A DNA stretch of 64,000 bases, from assembly GCA_019634595.1 (NCBI GenBank), contig JAHCBC010000002.1, forward strand, positions 1,054,001 to 1,118,000. Reading direction: 5' to 3'. How positions within the stretch are numbered: the first letter of the stretch is position 1; each line of letters begins with the position of its first letter. The notes below the pieces were generated by a model that searched no databases, had not been told where the DNA came from, and worked only from the letters and a program-made list of their open reading frames with translations. Below are positions 15,588 to 22,994 of the stretch, in pieces. The position numbers were made by a program, and so were the translations under genes. This DNA comes from Akkermansiaceae bacterium. Its GTDB lineage: Bacteria > Verrucomicrobiota > Verrucomicrobiia > Verrucomicrobiales > Akkermansiaceae.

Positions 15588-16448
15588 ATGCGAGCCACGC
15601 TGATCCTTTCCTTCCTGGTTTCTTTTCTCGGGCTTTCCGCCATGGCCCAGGAACGCCAACCCCTCTGGCCGGAGGGGAAGGCCCCGGTGGGGGACGGTTC
15701 CTTTGATCCGGCGAATGCCTTCATCACCGTCCACAAGCCGGAGAAGCCGAATGGCGCGGCGGTCGTGATCTGCCCGGGTGGCGGCTACCGGATGCTGGTG
15801 ACCGGTGCCGAGGGCCACGGCATCGCCAAATGGCTCAATGGCCACGGAGTGACGGGCATCGTCCTGGAGTACCGGCTCCCTGCCGGCCGGGCGTTCGTCC
15901 CGCTGCTGGACGCGCAGCGCGCGATCCGGACGACCCGTTCCCATGCGGCGGAGTGGGGGATCGATCCCGGAAAGATCGGCATCATCGGTTTTTCCGCCGG
16001 AGGACACCTCGCCTCCACCGCCGGAACCCACTTCGATGCGGGAAAGCCGGACGCGGAGGATGCCGTGGACCGTGTCTCCTGCCGCCCGGATTTCATGATC
16101 CTGGTCTATCCCGTCATCACCATGGACATCGCCACGCACGGCGGCTCCCGGGCGAATCTGCTCGGTGCGGATGCATCCGCGGAGCACATGGCGCTGTTCT
16201 CCAACGAGAAGCAGGTCACGGACAAAACCCCGCCGGCATTCCTCGCCCACGCGCTGGATGACAAGGCGGTCACCATCGAGAACAGCCGCCTGTTCCGGAA
16301 GGCCCTGGCTGACAAAAATATTCCCGTGGAGCTGGTGGAACTGGCCAGCGGCGGCCACGGACTCAACGGCTACAAAGGCCCGATGTGGGACGAGTGGCAG
16401 ACCAAATCGGTCGCCTGGCTCAAGGGGCTGAAAGTGATTCCGGAATAA
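15588..16448 (+). CDS. Secreted alpha/beta hydrolase (acetyl-xylan-esterase-like)
   Basis: 286 residues from the ATG at 15588, which gives a good signal peptide (MRATLILSFLVSFLGLSAMA, then Q-E-R). The fold is read from AAVVICPGGGYRML (oxyanion/HGG-type loop), the nucleophile elbow IGFSAGGHLAS and the C-terminal LASGGHGLNGY carrying the catalytic histidine; PPAFLAHALDD fits the acid region. Such proteins are usually annotated as BD-FAE/AXE-like esterases acting on acetylated plant polysaccharides, which is the inferred role. Convergent with the DUF3127 gene. Confidence 0.8.
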   Translation: MRATLILSFLVSFLGLSAMAQERQPLWPEGKAPVGDGSFDPANAFITVHKPEKPNGAAVVICPGGGYRMLVTGAEGHGIAKWLNGHGVTGIVLEYRLPAGRAFVPLLDAQRAIRTTRSHAAEWGIDPGKIGIIGFSAGGHLASTAGTHFDAGKPDAEDAVDRVSCRPDFMILVYPVITMDIATHGGSRANLLGADASAEHMALFSNEKQVTDKTPPAFLAHALDDKAVTIENSRLFRKALADKNIPVELVELASGGHGLNGYKGPMWDEWQTKSVAWLKGLKVIPE

Positions 16449-16457
16449 GACGGGCGA

Positions 16458-16877
16458 TCAGAACGGGATATCGTCGTCGTCGAAGTCGTCTTCCTTCCGG
16501 AGGTCCGCAGGGGATGGTTCGGAAGACGGCTGGCTGTTCTGGCGTGGGGCGCTCCGCCGTTGTGGGGCGGACTGGTCGTACTCACTGTCGTTTCCACCGC
16601 CGCCATTTCCGCCACCGCCGCCCTGGATCTTCCAGGCGGAGAGGTTCACGTAGTATTTCCCGTTGTACTCGTTGCCCCGGATGTCGAAGTTCACCGTCAC
16701 GTCCTGGCCGACCTTGTAGCCGTCCAGAAGTTGGCACTTGTCCTTCACCACCTCGAATTTCAGGTCCTGGGGATACTTGTCGGCGGCTGTGGTCACCACG
16801 AACTCCCTCTTGGAGAAACCGCTGGCGAAGGATTGGGTGTCGTAGATGACTTTGATTTTCCCTGCGGTTTCGTACAT
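16458..16877 (-). CDS. DUF3127 protein with SSB-like acidic C-terminal tip
   Basis: 139 residues. Residues 1-84 match DUF3127 closely ([66 protein letters not shown]), a small OB-fold-like domain. A glycine-rich, then Q/S/P-rich linker follows, and the last residues are [10 protein letters not shown]. This reproduces the D-D-D-I-P-F tip that bacterial SSB uses to recruit DNA-repair and replication proteins. A role in single-stranded DNA transactions is inferred, not shown. Single-gene unit, convergent with the esterase. Confidence 0.85.
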   Translation of the reverse strand: MYETAGKIKVIYDTQSFASGFSKREFVVTTAADKYPQDLKFEVVKDKCQLLDGYKVGQDVTVNFDIRGNEYNGKYYVNLSAWKIQGGGGGNGGGGNDSEYDQSAPQRRSAPRQNSQPSSEPSPADLRKEDDFDDDDIPF

Positions 16878-17006
16878 GGCGGCAGTCTCCCCGAAGCGGT
16901 CCCGATGTCGAAAGTTTTTTGTGATCCCGCATCCTTATCCCGGTCTTGGTTCCAAATGTCGCCAAGGATTGGGAGCACCTGGCGGCATGGTCCGGCATTT
17001 TTTAAG

Positions 17007-17085
17007 CACGGATTGAAGGATCAACGGATTACGCGGATTGGCTTCTTCAAAAGACCCGTGCAATCCGTTGATCCTTCAATCCGTG
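17007..17085. repeat. Perfect 24-bp inverted repeat (element B)
   Basis: Arms 17007-17030 and 17062-17085 are exact reverse complements (they begin CACGGATTGAAGG and end in the complement), with a 31-bp centre. The left arm and centre contain a GGATT motif every 8-9 nt. It lies between the start of the DUF3127 gene and the zinc-ribbon gene, with T- and A-rich flanks but no obvious target duplication. Confidence 0.9.
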
Positions 17086-17169
17086 TCCAGAAAAAGCTTC
17101 GCAACCGATTGATGGCCGGAAATTGGTGTGATTGCTTGATTCAACACCTAACAGGGAAAATGATCCTCC

Positions 17170-17310
17170 ATGGCCGATGCTTCTCCCTGCGACCGCTGCG
17201 GCGCTCCATCCGTGGCGGAAGCCGGGGACGAATCGCTCTGCGCCGACTGTTTCCATGAGGCGGGTTCCTGTTGCGGCCGGTTTGGCGGCGACGAACAGGA
17301 GGCTCCCTGA
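17170..17310 (+). CDS. 46-residue zinc-ribbon protein
   Basis: ATG 17170 to TGA 17310 encodes a 46-residue protein with three cysteine pairs. CDRCGA at 7-12 and CADCF at 24-28 make a likely zinc knuckle, and GSCC follows at about 32-35. The acidic tail ends FGGDEQEAP. Very short C-x2-C ... C-x2-C-F ... G-S-C-C proteins recur in PVC genomes as hypothetical proteins. No strong ribosome site is visible. It lies upstream of the PepSY gene on the same strand, 111 bp away. Confidence 0.55.
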   Translation: MADASPCDRCGAPSVAEAGDESLCADCFHEAGSCCGRFGGDEQEAP

Positions 17311-17383
17311 CGGCGTCGCCTTTCCCCGGAGCCAGCGGAAAATCCTTCCGAACGCTGGTTTGGATTTGACCTCGCCCGGTAAT

Positions 17384-17398
17384 TGAGACGCATTCGCA
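17384..17398. promoter_or_regulatory. Degenerate iron-type operator before the PepSY gene
   Basis: TGAGAC-GCA-TTCGCA at 17384-17398 matches the TGAGAC-N3-GTCTCA sites before the two siderophore receptors at 10 of 12 fixed positions (left half perfect). It is 23 bp upstream of the PepSY start codon. Weak on its own; supported mainly by the context. Confidence 0.3.
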
Positions 17399-17421
17399 TC
17401 ACTTTCCCCTGCGGCACTCTC

Positions 17422-18708
17422 ATGCGCTTCTTCAAAAAGTCCGTATTCTGGCTCCACCTGGCCACCGGTCTGGCGGCCGGCCTCATCATCCTGATCCTCG
17501 GCCTCACCGGAGTGATCATGTCGTTCGAGAGGCAGATCCTCGAAGCGAACCACGGGGTGAAAGTCACGAAGGCCACTCCGGAGCAGGTGGTGGCCGGTCC
17601 GGAGAAAATCCTCGGCAACCACGCGGGCACCAGCCCCGCGGCAAGTGGAGTCACTTACTACAGAGATCCGGAGATGCCCGCGTCCGTGCAGTTCGGACGG
17701 GGAAAGTCCGCCTACGCGGATCCCTACACGGGCGAGTCACTGGGCGAGGGGAACGCGAACCTGAAAGGCTTCTTCGCATGGGTCCTGCGGCTGCACCGTT
17801 GGCTCACCCTGCAGGGGGACTCCCGTGAGATCGGAGGAAACATCACCAAGGCGGCGAACCTGGTGTTCCTGTTCCTCGTCATTTCCGGCCTCTACCTGTG
17901 GTTCCCGAAGCGTCTGAGCCGCACCGCTTTCCGCGCCGTCGCAACCCTCCAGTTTCGCCTCAAGGGCCGTGCCCGGGACTGGAACTGGCACAACACGTTC
18001 GGCTTCTGGGCCTGCGTGCCTCTCTTCTTCATCGTGATCACCGGTCTGGTGATGTCCTATTCGTGGGCGAACAATCTCATCTACACGGCGGTGGGCGAAA
18101 CCCCGCCACCTCCGCGCGGTGCCGGTGGCCCGCCGGCTGCCGGTGGTGCCCCCCGGGAAGGCGGCGAGCGCCGTGGCCCCCGTGGTGGCGATGGCGGCAT
18201 GGCACGCGAAGGCCGGGCCGAAGGTGGTATGGCGGGGCGTGGAGGTGGCCGCGGTGGTGATGGGCCAGGCCATAGCCACGACCATGGCGGCGCTCCGGTC
18301 AGCCTCGCGGGGCTGGATGCGGGCTTTGAAAAGGTAAAGGCGGCCAGCCCCGGCTGGAGGACGATCATCGTGACCCTGCCCAAAGGCACCACCGCCGACT
18401 ACTCGGTTTCCTACTCCCACCGCGGGCGTCCGGATCTGCGCCGCACCCTCACCGTGGACCTCACCTCCGGTGAGATCGTCAAAAATGAAGGCTTCGGCGC
18501 ACAGACCACGGGGCGGAAGATCCGCACCTTCGCCCGCTGGGTGCATACCGGCGAGGCGCTGGGCTGGTTCGGCCAGTTGCTGATGGGCGTTGCATCCCTG
18601 GCGGCGGTGATTCTTGTCTGGACCGGATTCGCGTTGAGCTGGCGGCGCTTCTTCAAGAAGCGCAGGATCTCCGTGATGAAACAGGCCGAACTCAGGAAAG
18701 CGGCGTGA
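17422..18708 (+). CDS. PepSY-associated transmembrane protein (iron-uptake linked)
   Basis: 428 residues from ATG 17422 (MRFFKKSVFWLHLATG). Four membrane segments are seen: about 10-33, 145-168, 190-212 and 392-415, with the histidines HLATG, RLHRWL and WNWHNTFG expected in PepSY_TM family proteins. These are thought to act as inner-membrane ferric-siderophore or heme-linked reductases. The large periplasmic loop between helices 3 and 4 holds a G/R/P-rich stretch (about 224-285) ending in GPGHSHDHGG, then a PepSY-like domain. Its stop overlaps the next gene's GTG (GTGA). The surrounding siderophore receptors support an iron-uptake role. Confidence 0.8.
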   Translation: MRFFKKSVFWLHLATGLAAGLIILILGLTGVIMSFERQILEANHGVKVTKATPEQVVAGPEKILGNHAGTSPAASGVTYYRDPEMPASVQFGRGKSAYADPYTGESLGEGNANLKGFFAWVLRLHRWLTLQGDSREIGGNITKAANLVFLFLVISGLYLWFPKRLSRTAFRAVATLQFRLKGRARDWNWHNTFGFWACVPLFFIVITGLVMSYSWANNLIYTAVGETPPPPRGAGGPPAAGGAPREGGERRGPRGGDGGMAREGRAEGGMAGRGGGRGGDGPGHSHDHGGAPVSLAGLDAGFEKVKAASPGWRTIIVTLPKGTTADYSVSYSHRGRPDLRRTLTVDLTSGEIVKNEGFGAQTTGRKIRTFARWVHTGEALGWFGQLLMGVASLAAVILVWTGFALSWRRFFKKRRISVMKQAELRKAA

Positions 18709-19712
18709 ATCCGGAAGAACGCGCAACTTTGGTGGAGGAAACCACGCGCTGGATGGGCGCGGGGTTCGGTGCCATGGCAAACGGCGACTGGAACGGTGCG
18801 GCTGGTATTTTCCGCATGGCTGCGGAAAGCCGTGAACGGCTCCCCTGGCGGACGGATGAGGAGGCGGCCTGGTTGCTCTCAGCCACATGGCTGAACCTGG
18901 GGGACGTGCTGCTCCGCATGGAGGATCCGGCGGTGCTGGATGAGGCGATGCGGGCTTTCGACCGGACCATCGAAGTGATGGCGTGCATCGACCCATCAGG
19001 GAATCCGGCCTTTGTGGACCGGATCATCCTGACCTGGCTGAACCGTGCGGCGGCCTTTTATGGGATGGGGGACGCGGAGTCATCCCTGCGGGACTTTGCC
19101 ACGGGGGAGGCCTTGCTGGCCGGGTGGGGTGAAGACTCCACGGCAACGAGGGCTTTCCTGGCGGCGATGTTGCGGGTGAACCGTGCCAGAACGCTGGTTC
19201 TGGCAGCGCGGGCGCTGGAGGCTTGGCAGGAAGCCGGGGCGGGCATCTCCCGCTTGCGTTCCATCCCGGCTGATCGGGAAACTTCAGTCGCCGGTATTCT
19301 CGCGCGGAGCGTCCGGTGCCGGGCGCTGGCAATGCTGCTGGATGAACCCGATGGAGCGGGAAAGGTCGGAGACTGGATCGCGGAGGCGACGGATTCCGCG
19401 GAGGAAGCCTTGGCCATGGTCCGGGCGACGGGATTCCGGGGGGGCTGGCTGGCCGATCTGGTGCGGTACGGGGCGATCATCTACCGCGTCTGCCAGCCTC
19501 ATTTCCTCGGAGAGTTTCTGGCGGAATGGTTGGCGGGTGACGGACCGCTGGCCGGGGATCAGGAGTTGAGGGAAGAAATGCGCGGACAACTCTGGCTCAC
19601 GCTGGCGGACGCCGAAAGGAAAGTCCTGGAGGCACCCCATGATACGGACTTCGTTGAGAAGCAGACCCGGGTGGTTCTGGCGGTGAAGGAAGGTCTGCGC
19701 CTCCTGGGGTGA
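18705..19712 (+). CDS. TPR-like helical protein of unknown function
   Basis: 335 residues starting with GTG at 18705, which overlaps the PepSY stop by four bases (GTGA), so translation is probably coupled. No signal peptide. The sequence is almost wholly helical with A/G/L-rich, TPR-like periodicity (NGDWNGAAGIFRMAAES, WLNRAAAFYGMGDAESSLRDF, ATDSAEEALAMVRATGF). I do not recognise the family. Coupling to the PepSY gene suggests an accessory role in that system, which is an inference only. Convergent with the PiuC-type gene, 3 bp apart. Confidence 0.65.
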   Translation: MNPEERATLVEETTRWMGAGFGAMANGDWNGAAGIFRMAAESRERLPWRTDEEAAWLLSATWLNLGDVLLRMEDPAVLDEAMRAFDRTIEVMACIDPSGNPAFVDRIILTWLNRAAAFYGMGDAESSLRDFATGEALLAGWGEDSTATRAFLAAMLRVNRARTLVLAARALEAWQEAGAGISRLRSIPADRETSVAGILARSVRCRALAMLLDEPDGAGKVGDWIAEATDSAEEALAMVRATGFRGGWLADLVRYGAIIYRVCQPHFLGEFLAEWLAGDGPLAGDQELREEMRGQLWLTLADAERKVLEAPHDTDFVEKQTRVVLAVKEGLRLLG

Positions 19713-19715
19713 ACG

Positions 19716-20405
19716 TCACATCTCCGCCCACTGGCGGAGCAGGTTGTGATACACGCCGGTGAGCTGGGTGGTCGCCTCATGGACCAGAGGCTGGTCCGGC
19801 AGGCCGCCGTTCAGCCGCTGGATGGCGATGTCCATGTCGAACAACAGGGAGCGCCGTTCGTCCGAGCGGATCATGCTCTGCAGCCAGAAGAAGGAGCACA
19901 GGCGGGTACCGCTGGTCACCGGTTCCACACGGTGGAGGCTGGTGGAGGGGTAGAGCACCATTTCACCGGCGTTGAGCTTCACGCTCTTTGCTCCATAGGT
20001 GTCCTCGATGATGAGTTCCCCGCCTTCATACTCCTCCGGCTCGGCGAAGAAGAGGGTGCAGGAAAGATCGGTGCGGATGCGCCGTCCGTCCGGCATGGTG
20101 CGGACGGAAGCATCCACGTGGGTGCCGTAGGTCTGGCCGCCGGAGTAGCGGTTGAACATCGGCGGGAGGATGTGCAGCGGCAGTGCCGCGGACATGAAAA
20201 GGGGGTTGGATGCCAGTGCCTTGAGGATCGCCGCGCCCACTTGGCGGGCGGCCGGATGGTCGCCCGGGACCTGCATGTTGTCCTTCACCTTCATCGCCTG
20301 GTGGCCGGCCGTGGCGCGTCCGTCTTCCCAGAGGGCTTCTTCGAGGAGCTTGCGGCATTCCGCCACTTCAAGCGGGGCGAGCACGGACGGGATGGAAAGG
20401 ATCAT
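19716..20405 (-). CDS. PKHD-type Fe(II)/2-oxoglutarate dioxygenase (PiuC/YbiX family)
   Basis: 229 residues from ATG 20405. It opens MILSIPSVLAPLEVAECRKLLEEA as YbiX/PiuC proteins do. The iron-binding facial triad is visible: H and D in YGTHVDASVRTM, and the distal H in PSTSLHRVEPVTSGTR with the 2-oxoglutarate-binding arginine following. CTLFFAEPEEYEGGELII is also characteristic. PiuC genes sit next to TonB siderophore receptors and are iron-regulated in Pseudomonas; the same arrangement holds here, downstream of the receptor at 20508. A terminator separates them, so expression may depend on read-through or an own promoter. Confidence 0.9.
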   Translation of the reverse strand: MILSIPSVLAPLEVAECRKLLEEALWEDGRATAGHQAMKVKDNMQVPGDHPAARQVGAAILKALASNPLFMSAALPLHILPPMFNRYSGGQTYGTHVDASVRTMPDGRRIRTDLSCTLFFAEPEEYEGGELIIEDTYGAKSVKLNAGEMVLYPSTSLHRVEPVTSGTRLCSFFWLQSMIRSDERRSLLFDMDIAIQRLNGGLPDQPLVHEATTQLTGVYHNLLRQWAEM

Positions 20406-20442
20406 GGCGGAAGGATGAGAGGATCTGGAATGGAGTGAGAGG

Positions 20443-20480
20443 AAAAAATTCCGCCGCCCGGCGCAACCCGGACGGCGGAA
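20443..20480 (-). terminator. Intrinsic terminator after siderophore receptor 1
   Basis: On the minus strand, 20480-20468 pairs with 20461-20449 (13 bp; the single mismatch becomes a G-U pair in the minus-strand RNA) around a 6-nt loop. It is followed by a U-tract (six A on the + strand, 20443-20448). It lies 28 bp after the receptor stop. Confidence 0.85.
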
Positions 20481-20507
20481 CAGCAACCAATTAACAAGAA
20501 GAGCGGA

Positions 20508-22805
20508 TCAGAATTTCCAGTCGGCGCTGATGGTGTAGGCGCGTGGCGTGCCAAGGTAGGCGCGCGTGCCCGGATAGTTGGTGGTGGTGGTGTAGTGCTC
20601 GTCGAAGATGTTATCGACGTTCAGGCGGACCGTGACGTTCTCGGTGACTTCGTAGGCGACGAGCGCGTTGAAGACGATGTAGTCCGGCAGGTTGCCCGCG
20701 TTCACGTTGGCACCCGGGCTGCCGTTCGGAGTATTGGAAGGACGGCCGATGCTGGATTCCCCCATGTACTGGAGTCCGCCACCGATGGTGAGACCGATGG
20801 AGGGGAAGCGATAGGTGGTGAAGAGGTTGCCGCTCCAGCGGGGTGCGAACGCCATGGCTGCGTCCACTCCTGCTCCGACCTGGGTATTGCTCTCCATATA
20901 GGCGAGACCACCGAAGACCGCCCAGTTGTCGGTGATGGAACCGGCGACGCCGAGTTCCAGACCATAGACCGTCTGGTCACCGTAGCTCAGGTCCGGCTGG
21001 GTGCCGAAGGCGATGTTGGTGCGTTCCGAGTGGAAGGCCGCGGCGGTGGCGGTGAGCTTCTTGTTGAAGAACTCCCATTTGGTGCCCACCTCGTAGTTGA
21101 TGGACTCCTGGGTCTTGGACTTCGCGGCGTTCTGACCTGCGACTCCGGGAACGGAGCCGCCGCCCCGGGACGCATCCGGGTTGGAGAGGAACTCGCCGCC
21201 CGGCGCCTGCTGGGTCAGACCGGCGGAGGCGTAGATGGAGCCGTTGTCCGTGGGTTTGAAGACGAGGCCGAGTTTTCCACCGAGGGTGAAATCATCGACG
21301 TCGTAGTCAGCCGCGGTGGTGGACCGGATTTCCGCGTCATAGTATTCAGCGCGGAGGCCGCCGGTGAGCTGCCATTGGGGGCTGAACTCGATGGTGTCAT
21401 AGGCGTAGATGGCGACGGTATCCACGCGCACGTCGTCAAAGTTGACGGAATGCGGGTCGCCTGCCACGGGGCGTGGGCGGGACGGATCCGGATTGTAGAT
21501 ATCGACCAGCGAGGCGCCGCCGAGGTTGGCGATGTCACGACCGGCCCGTGATTCCTCACGGGCGATGTCAAGACCGGTGGCGATGGTGTGTTTCAACGCT
21601 CCGGTTTCGATCTGGTGGGTGAAGGTGGTGCTGTTCGAGATGACCTTGGTCTGGCGGTCGAATCCTTGCAGACGCGCGTCCACCGCGGTGGGGACCGCCG
21701 GTTGGGCGGGAGAGGTTCCGAAGGGAATGGTGTAGATCGCGAAACGGTCCGCATGGGAGAAGCGGGTTTGGTTCGAGAGGGTGCCTCCCCAGGAGAAATC
21801 ATGGTCGATCCGGGCGAGGAGCGTGTGGGTGCTGACGTCGTCGAAGTCGGAGGTCCGGCCGTAGAAGGTGTCGCGCCTCACGTTTCCGGCGGGATCGAGG
21901 TGGGGCACGCCGGCTGCCGTGGGATGTACCCCCGGGGCGATGACGCCGGGAACGCCGTAGTCCGGGATGTTGTTCTGTTGGTAGTACTGGTAAGCGACCG
22001 TGAAACGGGTGTCCGTGCCGAGGCCGATGGCAACGGAAGGAGCGATGCCCCATGCGTTGTTTTCGGCATAGTTGCGGCCGACGACGCCACCTTCCTGGAA
22101 GAGGGCGTTGAGGCGGAACGCGGTGCCCTGGAGGGGGCTGTTGGCGACCACCTGGTTGATGTCCAGGGTGGTGCGGAAGCGGGAGTCGGCTTCGGTTTCG
22201 TCAAAACCGTAGCTGGCGGTACCGGCGTAGAAGCTTTCCAGACCGGGAGTCTTGGTCACCAGGTTGACATAACCCCCGGCGGTGCCGCGGCCGTTGTCGG
22301 CGGCGGGACCCTTCGCCACTTCGACGGATTCGACGTTGAAGATGTCCCGGGAGTTGTTGCCGTGATCGCGGCTGCCGTCCACGAAGACGTTGTTGGAGGA
22401 CTCGAAGCCCCGCATGTTGAAGTTGGAAGCTCCGGCGACGAAGCCGTTTTCACCGGCGTTGTAGGTGATGCCGGGAGTGTTTTTCAGGACGTCGGCGAGA
22501 TTGGTGGCAGCCTGCTGCTTGTAGACCGCCTGGGGGATCACCGTCACGGTTTGCGGGGTATTCACCAGAGGGGCGGTGAATTTCTGCGATTGCACGTTCT
22601 GCGGGTTGTATGCGCTGCCGCGCTGGGCCGTGACAGTCACCTCGCTGAGGGTTTCTCCGTCTCCCGAAGGTTTGTTGTCTTTTTTCTCTTCCTTCTTGGC
22701 TGGCTCCGCAGCGACGGATGGGACGACGGTGAGCAAGGTGGCCAGGGCAATCGCTTCGCGGGTCGAAACGATGTCCCTGATCGACGGTTTGGATGTTTGT
22801 TTCAT
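20508..22805 (-). CDS. TonB-dependent siderophore receptor 1
   Basis: 765 residues from ATG 22805. An N-terminal signal region (TREAIALATLLTVVPSVAAEP) is followed by the plug domain (SQKFTAPLVNTPQTVTVIP, LKNTPGITYNAGENGF, SVEVAKGPAADNGRGTAGGYV) and a 22-strand-type beta barrel ending in YTISADWKF, whose terminal aromatic residue is typical of outer-membrane proteins. The plug motifs match the TonB-dependent siderophore receptor family (ferric hydroxamate/pyoverdine-type). It is a close relative of the receptor at 22995, so a tandem duplication is likely. A palindromic operator lies at 22871-22885. Confidence 0.92.
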   Translation of the reverse strand: MKQTSKPSIRDIVSTREAIALATLLTVVPSVAAEPAKKEEKKDNKPSGDGETLSEVTVTAQRGSAYNPQNVQSQKFTAPLVNTPQTVTVIPQAVYKQQAATNLADVLKNTPGITYNAGENGFVAGASNFNMRGFESSNNVFVDGSRDHGNNSRDIFNVESVEVAKGPAADNGRGTAGGYVNLVTKTPGLESFYAGTASYGFDETEADSRFRTTLDINQVVANSPLQGTAFRLNALFQEGGVVGRNYAENNAWGIAPSVAIGLGTDTRFTVAYQYYQQNNIPDYGVPGVIAPGVHPTAAGVPHLDPAGNVRRDTFYGRTSDFDDVSTHTLLARIDHDFSWGGTLSNQTRFSHADRFAIYTIPFGTSPAQPAVPTAVDARLQGFDRQTKVISNSTTFTHQIETGALKHTIATGLDIAREESRAGRDIANLGGASLVDIYNPDPSRPRPVAGDPHSVNFDDVRVDTVAIYAYDTIEFSPQWQLTGGLRAEYYDAEIRSTTAADYDVDDFTLGGKLGLVFKPTDNGSIYASAGLTQQAPGGEFLSNPDASRGGGSVPGVAGQNAAKSKTQESINYEVGTKWEFFNKKLTATAAAFHSERTNIAFGTQPDLSYGDQTVYGLELGVAGSITDNWAVFGGLAYMESNTQVGAGVDAAMAFAPRWSGNLFTTYRFPSIGLTIGGGLQYMGESSIGRPSNTPNGSPGANVNAGNLPDYIVFNALVAYEVTENVTVRLNVDNIFDEHYTTTTNYPGTRAYLGTPRAYTISADWKF

Positions 22806-22870
22806 GGGAATTGGCAATGGGTGCCCGCCACTTTCCGTCCGATGATCGTGCGGTTTTTGGCGAACAGCCG

Positions 22871-22885
22871 TGAGACTGAGTCTCA
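22871..22885. promoter_or_regulatory. Fur-like operator before siderophore receptor 1
   Basis: TGAGACTGAGTCTCA is a perfect 7-1-7 palindrome 65 bp upstream of the receptor start. Its layout is that of classical Fur boxes (TGA...TCA, 7-1-7), and the same TGAGAC-N3-GTCTCA recurs at 25387-25401 before receptor 2. The regulator itself is not in the window. Confidence 0.65.
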
Positions 22886-22933
22886 ATAGCAAATTCCGTC
22901 AACCCCGGATTATTCCATTTTTTCCCGAAAAAG

Positions 22934-22968
22934 AAAAAACCGCCACCCGGCCGGAGCCGGATGACGGT
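22934..22968 (-). terminator. Intrinsic terminator after siderophore receptor 2
   Basis: On the minus strand, 22968-22956 pairs with 22951-22939 in a 13-bp stem with a 4-nt loop. The two non-Watson-Crick positions are G-U in the minus-strand RNA, fixing the orientation. A U-tract follows (A on the + strand at 22934-22939). It lies 26 bp after the receptor stop. Confidence 0.85.
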
Positions 22969-22994
22969 CGATTTGCAACACAACCCGTTAAAGA

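Noticed and set aside
21588..22889. 433-residue antisense frame over siderophore receptor 1
   Set aside because: Shadow of the receptor's codon structure; no motif.
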